From Acidaminococcus fermentans (GTDB lineage: Bacteria > Bacillota_C > Negativicutes > Acidaminococcales > Acidaminococcaceae), in assembly GCA_004555735.1 (NCBI GenBank), contig SFHH01000079.1:1-10070 (forward strand): 10,070 bases of DNA, read 5' to 3'. The notes beneath the pieces are model-generated. The model worked only from the letters and a program-made list of their open reading frames with translations, had not been told where the DNA came from and ran no database searches. Both the position numbers and the translations under genes were made by a program. The stretch's first letter is position 1. The number at the start of each line of letters is the position of its first letter. Positions 1 through 5,522 of this stretch are shown piece by piece.

Positions 1-9
1 ACATTCAAA

Positions 10-27
10 AAATTTGCTTGCAAATTT
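10..27. repeat. AT-rich palindrome at window edge
   Basis: AAATTTGC, two T residues, then GCAAATTT form a perfect 8-bp inverted repeat. It lies beside the CGAGACY repeats and resembles in style the AT-rich inner hairpin of the element at 5336-5517. It may be the inner part of another copy that begins outside the window. Function is not known. Confidence 0.45.
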
Positions 28-33
28 CTCATT

Positions 34-75
34 CGGCTCGAGACTCGAGACCCGAGACCGAGCCGCTATGCGGCT
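34..75. repeat. Heptanucleotide tandem repeat CGAGACY with flanking hairpins
   Basis: CGAGACT, CGAGACC and CGAGACC follow each other at exactly 7-bp period (39-45, 46-52, 53-59). They are enclosed by the inverted pair CGGCTCG (34-40) and CGAGCCG (59-65). Next to them AGCCGC-TAT-GCGGCT (61-75) can form a 6-bp hairpin. The 7-bp period is the same as in the GTCAGAC and GTCATAC repeats of the three intergenic elements further right, but the unit differs. The left part may lie outside the window. Confidence 0.5.
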
Positions 76-84
76 TATGAGACC

Positions 85-122
85 GGGGGTGTTGCACGTT
101 CTGTGCAGCACCCCCTCTTTTT
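85..122 (+). terminator. Rho-independent terminator reading rightward
   Basis: Bases 85-97 and 103-115 form a 13-bp stem (one G-U pair, GGGGG against CCCCC at the base) around a 5-base loop, followed on the plus strand by TCTTTTT. The T-tract overlaps the stop codon of the minus-strand nitroreductase gene (121-123). The T-tract is on the plus-strand side, so it would best stop a convergent plus-strand transcript from outside the window. Read from the minus strand the hairpin is present without a T-run, so it may only protect that mRNA end. Confidence 0.7.
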
Positions 123-723
123 ACTTCCTCACCCACACCCGTTCCTGCACAGGCAATTTCTCGATGGGTTTCGGATCGGCAGTGGCTTCTCCAAAGGGCA
201 TCTGGGCCACCAGGGTCCAGCTTGTCGGCACCTGGAAAGCCTCTTTGATGGCAGCATCGATGATGGGGTTGTAGTGCTGGATGTTCACCCCCAGCCCCAG
301 GTCCGTGAGAGCCGTCCACAGGGCGAACTGGAGCATGCCGTTGCCCTGGCTGGCCCATACCGGGAAGTTGGCCGCATAGCCCGGGAACTGTTCCTGGAGC
401 TTTTTCACCGTGTCCGTTTCCTCAAAGTACAGCAGTGTGCCATAGGCGGCGGCGAACCCCTTCACCTTGGCTTCCGTGGGGGCGAATTTGTCCGCCGGCA
501 CGATTTTCCGCAGGGTGTCCATGACGATCTCCCACACCTTGTCATGGTACTGTCCCAGGGCCACGATCACCCGTCCGCTCTGCATGTTGAAGGCGGAAGG
601 CACTTCCCGGGTCACCTTTTCCACCGTGTCGATGATGGTCGCTTCCGTCACCGGGATGTTCCGTCCCAGGGCATAATTGGTCCGCCGATGGGCCACCGCT
701 TCATAAAAATTCCGTTCCGTCAT
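121..723 (-). CDS. Frm2-like nitroreductase family protein
   Basis: This 200-residue protein is a flavin-dependent oxidoreductase of the nitroreductase superfamily, closest in pattern to the Frm2/Hbn1-like branch. It probably binds FMN and reduces nitro compounds or quinone-like substrates with NAD(P)H in the cytoplasm; the natural substrate is not known. Visible motifs are the N-terminal FMN-contacting HRRTNY (residues 12-17), SAFNMQSGR (43-51), the ASQGNGMLQ helix (124-132), and GLGVNIQHYNP (143-153), which is typical of this branch. Length is normal. The start is the ATG at 723 because AAGGAG lies 9 bases upstream; in-frame ATGs at 732 and 768 lie on or upstream of that site. It appears monocistronic, with its own promoter, a terminator-like repeat upstream and a convergent terminator at its stop codon. 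Family assignment is firm; the sub-branch is by memory of motifs. Confidence 0.88.
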   Translation of the reverse strand: MTERNFYEAVAHRRTNYALGRNIPVTEATIIDTVEKVTREVPSAFNMQSGRVIVALGQYHDKVWEIVMDTLRKIVPADKFAPTEAKVKGFAAAYGTLLYFEETDTVKKLQEQFPGYAANFPVWASQGNGMLQFALWTALTDLGLGVNIQHYNPIIDAAIKEAFQVPTSWTLVAQMPFGEATADPKPIEKLPVQERVWVRK

Positions 724-774
724 GCTGGTCATCTCCTTGTAACTGTTACCTCGAGAAATACATTTCATGATGAT

Positions 775-783
775 AGTATACCA
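775..783 (-). promoter_or_regulatory. Extended -10 promoter of the nitroreductase gene
   Basis: On the minus strand TGG-TATACT makes an extended -10 element (TG-N-TATAAT type) about 52 bases upstream of the ATG at 723; the transcript would start near 768. The region 17 bases further upstream is only a T-rich tract without a good TTGACA match, which fits an extended -10 promoter. CCATATGG (781-788) overlaps the element, and GTAAC-T-GTTAC (739-749) lies in the leader. Either palindrome could be a regulator site, but nothing proves it. Confidence 0.55.
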
Positions 784-804
784 TATGGGTGGGAAAAAAG
801 GAAG

Positions 805-928
805 AAAAAAAGAAGAAGTCAGACGTCAGCCTGTTGGTGGTAAGCAGAGGGTTCCCTACTGCCATGCCGAACAAAGCTGACGTCTGATGTCTCAATTCCC
901 CTTTAGGGGCCATGTCTGACTTCTTATC
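805..928 (-). terminator. Repeat element copy A, terminator-like
   Basis: This intergenic element carries a 12-bp perfect inverted repeat (813-824 with 914-925), an alternative 12-bp pair (819-830 with 876-887), a small CCCC-TTTA-GGGG hairpin (898-909), and an inner GCAG..CTGC pair (844-862). The left arm holds 7-bp units GTCAGAC and GTCAGCC. On the minus strand the arm runs straight into CTTCTTC and seven T residues (811-805), the shape of a rho-independent terminator for the methyltransferase pseudogene, whose stop is at 935. Bases 827-928 match copy B (2613-2715) at all but about seven positions. Function as a terminator is inferred from shape. Confidence 0.7.
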
Positions 929-934
929 CTGCTC

Positions 935-2483
935 CTACTCCCCCAGCACGCCCCGGATGCCCTTTTGCTTCAGGAGTTCCCGATAATTCCCCAGTTCCTG
1001 GTGGATCAGGGTATCGATGGTGCGCATCCCCAACAGTTCCACCGGGGCCCGATCATCAGTCAAGCGGTACGGCCCAGGGTGATAAGGCATCAGCCGCTGC
1101 TCTGTCTGCTCCATCAGCAGCCGCAGTTCCGGATTTTTTTCCCGCTTCCCCTGCTTTTCCAGATTGTCTGCCAGGTCTTCCTCCATCCCGGCAAACAGTT
1201 CCCGGTTGGTGGCCTGGGGCACATCCGCCGTATAGACGGCCGGGAACACGGAAGCCACCGTGTCCGCCAGATAATCGTTGAGGCTCCCGGGGACACTGCC
1301 TTTCATATTCATGTTCAGCACCATGACCCCGCATGGTAATGTCCTGGTAGGCATCCACCATGATGAGATCATATTTTTTCCGGTCCCCGTTGAGATACGC
1401 CCGCCCATCGTAGGCCGTTACAGGGATATCCGGCGGCAGGCTGAACCAGGTCCGGGCCAGGGCCGTAATCTGGGGATCGATTTCCACCCCGGTGATCCTG
1501 AGTTCCGGAAAATACCGGCGGCACTGGTGGGCGTAGGTTCCCGTCCCCATGCCAAGGATCAGCAGTTCCGGATCCTTCTTTTCCCGAATCCGGGCCATAT
1601 AGGGTGCTGCCAGGGCCACATCGTAATACATCCCGGTAAGGCCTTCCTGTTTCATCTTGATGGACTGGACCCCGAAGAGCACATTGGTGGACAGGACGAG
1701 GCTGTCCGGTTCCTCCCGCACCTGGAGATAGTTGTAGGTGGACTCCCCTTCATATTTGATTTTCGCCGGGTCTTCCCAAAAGGCAAAGGAGGTGCTGTGC
1801 CCCAATACACAGGCTGCCAGGAAGATTCCCGCTCCCAGGGCCAGTTTTTTCCGGTTCCCGCCCCCTGCGGCAAAATACACCAGGGAAAGCACCAGCAGGA
1901 TCCCGGCAAACAGCAGGAAAGTCAGGCTGGTCCCCAGGGCAGGGATGGTCAAGAACGTGGGCAGGAAGGTCCCCAGGATGCTGCCGATGGTATTGGCCGC
2001 TCCCAGCCGCCCCACGATGCCCCCTGTCTCTTCTTTTTTCTCCACGCAGTACCGGGCCAGGGAAGGCGTCACCGTCCCCAGGAGGAACAAGGGGAATACA
2101 AAGACTACCAGGCAGGTCACCAGCGCCGCCAGCACCAGGAAATGGGCATCGATGGTGAGGATCAGCAGCCCGGAGATCCCGATGATCAGGTATTTGCCCA
2201 CCGCCGGGATCAGGGCCAGCCACAGAGAAGCCAGGAAAATCCGGTTGTACAGCCGGTCGGGGTTGGGATCCCTGTCCGCCGTGCGGCCGCCGTATACATT
2301 GCCCAGGGCCATGGCAATCATGATGGTGCCGATGACGATGGTCCAGACGATCTGGGAAGAGGAAAAATAGGGAGAAATCAGCCGCTGTGCCCCGATTTCC
2401 ACCGCCATCAGTGCCATCCCGGCAAAGAATTCTGTCAAATACAGATACAGATGGCTTTCCAGCAGTTTGTTCTTTCCACCCAT
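935..2483 (-). pseudogene. Broken membrane-fused spermidine-synthase-like methyltransferase
   Basis: The intact ancestor was an integral membrane protein with an N-terminal block of about seven hydrophobic segments (residues 13-230) and a C-terminal SAM-dependent methyltransferase/spermidine-synthase-like domain. The SAM site is visible: GMGTGT (311-316), the acidic GVEID (332-336), YDGRAYL (358-364) and DLIMVDAYQ (372-380). Reading frame one is sensible up to about D381-I-T (near 1335) and then turns into nonsense that stops at 1056. A second frame resumes with GVMVLNMNMKGS near 1330 and continues to the proper family ending (TDDRAPVELLGMR, stop at 935). The stretch normally linking DAYQDIT to GVMVLNMN, about 20-25 residues, is missing, so this is an internal deletion that also shifts frame. 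The start has GGGAGG 8 bases upstream. It is not a proven polyamine synthase; such membrane fusions lack an assigned reaction. An assembly error is possible. Confidence 0.82.
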
Positions 2484-2497
2484 AAAAAATCCCTCCC

Positions 2498-2512
2498 TTT
2501 CAGCTCCTGAAA
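2498..2512 (-). promoter_or_regulatory. Small hairpin in the pseudogene leader
   Basis: TTTCAG-CTC-CTGAAA (plus strand) forms a 6-bp stem immediately upstream of the GGGAGG ribosome binding site (2491-2497 region). On the RNA, U-G pairs could extend the stem into part of that site, so it might influence initiation. No convincing -35/-10 pair was found in the surrounding 100 bases; CATACT near 2515 has only a T-rich stretch as a -35. Confidence 0.3.
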
Positions 2513-2570
2513 AAAGTATGGATTGGGGGAAAAGGAAAGAAATCAGAAGTGAAAGACAGCAGAGACGAAA

Positions 2571-2732
2571 GACGTCAGACCGGCCCTGTCGGGCTTTTCA
2601 GATGTCAGATGTCAGCCTGTTGGTGGTAAGCAGAGGATTTCCCTACTGTTATGCCGAACAAAGCTGACGTCTGATGTCTCAAGGCCCCTTTAGGGGCCGT
2701 GTCTGACTTCTTATCATTCCTGACTTCTTATC
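2571..2732 (-). repeat. Repeat element copy B behind galU
   Basis: Bases 2613-2715 are a near copy of 827-928. Left-arm units GTCAGAT and GTCAGCC (2604-2617) pair with GCTGACGTCTGA (2663-2674), with one G-T wobble. GTCAGAC (2574-2580) pairs with GTCTGAC (2701-2707). GGCCCC-TTTA-GGGGCC (2683-2698) is a 6-bp hairpin, longer than in copy A. GCCC-TGTC-GGGC with four T residues (2583-2598) is an added mini-hairpin. The 13-bp CTGACTTCTTATC is repeated directly at 2703-2715 and 2720-2732; the second copy touches the galU stop codon. There is no long T-tract, so terminator strength on the minus strand is less clear than for copies A and C. Confidence 0.7.
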
Positions 2733-3614
2733 CTATACCATCTTCTCCGTCAGTTCCTTCAGATATTCCCGGAACGCCGGACCCAGGTCATCCCGCCGGA
2801 GGGCGAATTCCACCGTGGCTTTCAGGTAGCCCAGCTTGTCCCCGGTGTCGTACCGTTTGCCTTCGAAATTGTAGGCATAGACATTTTCGTTGTGGGCCAT
2901 GACCCGCAGGGCGTCGGTGAGCTGGATTTCCCCGCCCTTGCCGGGCCGGGTCTGTTCCAGCACGTCGAACACATCCGGGGTGATCACGTACCGTCCCAGG
3001 GCGGCGAACCGGCTGGGGGCCTCTTCCATGCTGGGTTTTTCCACCATGTCCTTCACCTTCAGCAGGTTGTGGTCATCGGTTTCCTCCCCGTCGATGATCC
3101 CGTAGGCGGACACCTGTTCCGGCAGGACCACCTGACAGCCGATGACGGTCCCTCCCGTCTTGTCATACTGGTCCACCAGCTGCTTCAGGGCTGGTTCCTT
3201 ATCTCCAGTATAGACCACATCATCCCCCAGGATAACGCCGAAAGGTTCTCCGTCGATGAAATCCTTGGCACAGAGGATGGCATCCCCCAGGCCCCGCTGG
3301 TATTTCTGCCGGACATAATGGATCTTGATATCGGATATTTTCCGGATCTGCTTCAAGAGAGCGATTTTCCCGCTTTCATAGAGATGGGCCTCCAGCTCCG
3401 GAGACGAATCGAAATGGTCTTCGATTGCCCGTTTGGCATGGCCGGAGATGATCAGGATCTGTTCGATCCCGCTCTGGATGATTTCTTCCACGATATACTG
3501 GATTGTGGGCTTGTCCACAATGGGCAGCATTTCCTTGGGCATGGCTTTAGTTTCCGGCAGGAACCGGGTGCCGAACCCAGCGGCCGGGATCACAGCTTTA
3601 CGGACTTTCATCAT
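2733..3614 (-). CDS. galU: UTP-glucose-1-phosphate uridylyltransferase
   Basis: GalU joins UTP and glucose-1-phosphate to give UDP-glucose and pyrophosphate in the cytoplasm, feeding envelope glycans and the Leloir route. The 293-residue protein has the usual length. The nucleotidyltransferase signature AAGFGTRFLPETKAMPKEMLPI (about 11-32) is followed by IISGHAKRAIEDHFD (55-69), QKYQRGLGDAI (103-113), LGDDVV (129-134), DMVEKPS (189-195) and GKGGEIQLTDAL (225-236), in canonical order. The start ATG at 3614 overlaps the pth stop in an ATGA arrangement, and AAAGGAG lies 8 bases upstream; a second ATG follows directly but is spaced less well. It is therefore co-transcribed and probably translationally coupled with pth. 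Its stop touches repeat element B. Confidence 0.97.
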   Translation of the reverse strand: MMKVRKAVIPAAGFGTRFLPETKAMPKEMLPIVDKPTIQYIVEEIIQSGIEQILIISGHAKRAIEDHFDSSPELEAHLYESGKIALLKQIRKISDIKIHYVRQKYQRGLGDAILCAKDFIDGEPFGVILGDDVVYTGDKEPALKQLVDQYDKTGGTVIGCQVVLPEQVSAYGIIDGEETDDHNLLKVKDMVEKPSMEEAPSRFAALGRYVITPDVFDVLEQTRPGKGGEIQLTDALRVMAHNENVYAYNFEGKRYDTGDKLGYLKATVEFALRRDDLGPAFREYLKELTEKMV

Positions 3615-4240
3615 TGGACATTCTCCTTTGTTTCTTCACTGGGGACTTTTTCCGTTTTGGGCTTTTTGGATGCTTTTTTATTGAACTGCTGCATCAGTTC
3701 TCCCACCTCCGCCCCTTTCATCCAGGCTTCCACCGCATCGGCGGCCTGGGCAATGGCTTCCTGGATCTTTTCCTTGTCCTCCCCCTGGAAGGGATGGAGC
3801 ACATGGCTGATCACCGCCTGTTCCTGGTGGACCGGATGGCCGATGCCCACCTTGATCCGGGGATAGGCCTGGCTGCCCAGGGCCCGTTCAATGGATTTCA
3901 GGCCGTTATGGCCGCCGGAAGACCCTTTCCGGCGGATCCGCAGGGTCCCCACCGGCAGGTCCATGTCGTCCTGGATCACCAGCACATCTTCCGGGGGGAT
4001 GTGGTAGAAGTTGGCAAAATCCGCTGCAGCCACTCCGCTGTTGTTCATATAGGTGGTGGGTTTGATCAACCAGCATTTTTCTGGCATGCGCTTTTCCAGG
4101 TAGAAGGCGTTGTCCGCCTTCCGCCAGGCCTCCGTGTCCCCCCAGCGTTCCGCCAGAAGGTCCGCGGTCATAAAGCCGATATTATGCCGGGTACCGGCAT
4201 ATTCCCGCCCGATATTCCCCAGGGCAACAACTAGTTTCAT
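3611..4240 (-). CDS. pth: Peptidyl-tRNA hydrolase
   Basis: Pth cleaves peptidyl-tRNA dropped from stalled ribosomes, recycling tRNA in the cytoplasm. The catalytic set is complete by alignment to the known bacterial family: N9 and H19 in LGNIGREYAGTRHN, N66 in TTYMNNSG, D91 in IQDDMDLP and N112 in GGHNG. The protein is 209 residues, slightly longer than many homologues, because of a charged Lys/Glu-rich tail (about 188-209, starting NKKASKKPKTEKV) that looks disordered. The start at 4240 has AGGAG 6 bases upstream. Its ribosome binding site is only two bases past the T-tract of the terminator-like hairpin behind prs, so expression must come from read-through, processing or an unrecognised promoter inside prs. 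It overlaps galU by 4 bases. Confidence 0.97.
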   Translation of the reverse strand: MKLVVALGNIGREYAGTRHNIGFMTADLLAERWGDTEAWRKADNAFYLEKRMPEKCWLIKPTTYMNNSGVAAADFANFYHIPPEDVLVIQDDMDLPVGTLRIRRKGSSGGHNGLKSIERALGSQAYPRIKVGIGHPVHQEQAVISHVLHPFQGEDKEKIQEAIAQAADAVEAWMKGAEVGELMQQFNKKASKKPKTEKVPSEETKENVQ

Positions 4241-4253
4241 ACGATTCTCCTAT

Positions 4254-4291
4254 AAAAGCAAAAGGGGCTGTTGCATGAGCAACAACCCCTT
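4254..4291 (-). terminator. Terminator or attenuator between prs and pth
   Basis: Bases 4262-4274 and 4279-4291 pair over 13 positions with a single mismatch (C4268/A4285) around an ATGA loop. On the minus strand the stem is followed by TTTTGCTTTT. It starts 4 bases after the prs stop codon and ends just before the pth ribosome binding site. This is a normal rho-independent terminator shape; because pth has no room for a promoter after it, partial read-through is likely. Confidence 0.8.
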
Positions 4292-4295
4292 CCCT

Positions 4296-5261
4296 TTAAA
4301 TCTCAAACAGTTGGCTGATGGACAGTTGGTTGTAGATCCGCAGGATGGTCTCTGCCAGGATCGGAGCCACCGAAAGCTGAGTGATCTTCGGATGCTTTTT
4401 GTTAGGCGGCAGAGGGATCGTGTTGGTCACGATCAGTTCCTTGATCTCGGACTGGGCGATGCGGCTCAGTGCCGGATCCGTCAGGATAGGATGGGTCACG
4501 CAGGCGTAAATATCCTTGGCGCCGAATTTCTTCAGAGCCTTGGCCCCTTCGCACAGGGAACCCGCCGTATCCACGATATCATCCACCATGATGCAGATCT
4601 TGCCTTCCACGTTACCGATCAGGTTCATGACTTCTGCCACACCGGGTTCCGGCCGTCTCTTGTCGATGATGGCCAGGCCACATTCCAGCCGGCTGGCGAT
4701 ATTCCGGGCACGGCTGACACCGCCCAGATCCGGAGAAATCACCACCATATCTTCCGGAGCGAAGCCCTTCTCCTTCACATAGTCTGCCAGGATAGGGCCG
4801 CCGGGCATATGATCCACCGGGATATCGAAAAAGCCCTGGATCTGGGCAGCATGGAGATCCACCGTCACCAAACGGGTGATCCCGGATACCGTCATCAGGT
4901 CTGCCATCAGTTTGGCAGTGATGGGTTCACGGCCCCGGGCCTTTCTGTCCTGACGGGCATATCCGTAGAAAGGAACCACTGCCGTGATATGGCGTGCGCT
5001 GGCTCTCTTAAAGGCATCACACATGATCAGCAGTTCCATGACATTGTCATTGACAGCCGGTCCGCAGGTCGGTTGGATGACAAATACATCCTTGCCCCGG
5101 ACACTTTCATTGATCATGACCTGGACTTCTCCGTTGTTGAAGCGGTTGATCACCGCATCACCCACCGTGGTCCCCAAATAGGCAGCGATTTCACGCGCCA
5201 GATCAGGATTGGCATTTCCGGAGAAAATCGCCATGTCTTCGCCTGTTTTATCACCCAACAT
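4296..5261 (-). CDS. prs: Ribose-phosphate pyrophosphokinase
   Basis: Prs makes PRPP from ribose-5-phosphate and ATP, the precursor of purines, pyrimidines, histidine, tryptophan and NAD. The 321-residue sequence is canonical for class I enzymes: FSGNANPDLA (13-22), the FNNGE ribose-phosphate signature (41-45), YGYARQDRK ATP site (99-107), DLHAAQIQGFF (135-145), the flexible KRRPEPG loop (201-207), and the PRPP-binding VDDIVDTAGS loop (226-235). The start ATG at 5261 has only a G-rich GTGGGGG site about 10 bases upstream; the ATG at 5234 would also keep the whole core but lacks a better site, so 5261 is chosen with some doubt. It has its own strong promoter and is followed by a hairpin terminator. 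The PRPP it makes is the known effector of PurR, encoded about 3 kb upstream. Confidence 0.97.
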   Translation of the reverse strand: MLGDKTGEDMAIFSGNANPDLAREIAAYLGTTVGDAVINRFNNGEVQVMINESVRGKDVFVIQPTCGPAVNDNVMELLIMCDAFKRASARHITAVVPFYGYARQDRKARGREPITAKLMADLMTVSGITRLVTVDLHAAQIQGFFDIPVDHMPGGPILADYVKEKGFAPEDMVVISPDLGGVSRARNIASRLECGLAIIDKRRPEPGVAEVMNLIGNVEGKICIMVDDIVDTAGSLCEGAKALKKFGAKDIYACVTHPILTDPALSRIAQSEIKELIVTNTIPLPPNKKHPKITQLSVAPILAETILRIYNQLSISQLFEI

Positions 5262-5304
5262 ACAAATTATACCCCCACTGCTTTATAATTTAAATCTATT
5301 AAAA

Positions 5305-5333
5305 AGTATACAACTCATTGGGGATTGTGGCAA
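5305..5333 (-). promoter_or_regulatory. Promoter of prs
   Basis: On the minus strand TTGCCA (5333-5328) and TATACT (5310-5305) are separated by exactly 17 bases, a near-consensus housekeeping sigma promoter. Transcription would start near 5298, leaving a leader of about 37 bases before the ATG at 5261. The -35 box lies only two bases beyond the T-tract of the terminator behind glmU, so the two units are arranged back to back. A second TATAAT at about 5264-5269 lies too close to the ATG to be the main promoter. Confidence 0.75.
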
Positions 5334-5335
5334 GC

Positions 5336-5500
5336 AAAAAAAGTCATACGTCAGTCGTCATACGTCCTACGCTTTTGGAAATCAATTTTCCAAATTGATT
5401 TTGAAATTCCAACCCCCAGCATAGGAATCACTGGATTATTGTTCAATGCCAGCAAAGCTGGCTTCCATCGGCGTATGACCTATGACGTATGACGTATGAC
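5336..5500 (-). terminator. Repeat element copy C, long heptamer-built terminator hairpin
   Basis: The left arm (5343-5370) is four consecutive 7-bp units, GTCATAC, GTCAGTC, GTCATAC and GTCCTAC. The right arm (5473-5500) is GTATGAC, CTATGAC, GTATGAC and GTATGAC. The arms plus GC/GC at 5371-5372 and 5471-5472 can pair over 30 positions with four mismatches. On the minus strand the stem is followed at once by seven T residues (5342-5336), so it should end the glmU transcript. The loop holds two further hairpins: AATCAATTT/AAATTGATT (5380-5400) and GCCAGC-AAA-GCTGGC (5448-5462). The core ATGCCAGCAAAGCTG is shared in altered form with copies A and B. GGGC/GCCC (5501-5517) adds a mini-hairpin on the right. 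Confidence 0.78.
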
Positions 5501-5522
5501 GGGCTGTCGCCACGCCCCTTTT

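Noticed and set aside
724..768. Longer nitroreductase start at 768 or 732
   Set aside because: The ATG at 732 directly abuts the AAGGAG site, with no spacing, and 768 lies upstream with no ribosome binding site of its own; the family begins close to MTERNFYEAV.
861..873. PurBox half-site (CCGAAC in the core of A, and likewise near 2653 in B)
   Set aside because: Only one half-site per element, no inverted partner at the usual spacing, and it lies at gene 3' ends; element C lacks it.
827..887. tRNA-like or small structured RNA gene in the core of elements A and B
   Set aside because: A GGTTCCC-like stretch is present, but no cloverleaf, anticodon arm or acceptor stem can be formed; the pairing is of simple hairpin type.
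5262..5270. TATAAT close to the prs ATG as its promoter
   Set aside because: It would give a leaderless or truncated message; the pair at 5305-5333 with 17-base spacing is much better.
5343..5500. Possible CRISPR array from repeated GTCATAC units
   Set aside because: The units are only 7 bp, contiguous without spacers, and appear in inverted arms. No cas genes are present.
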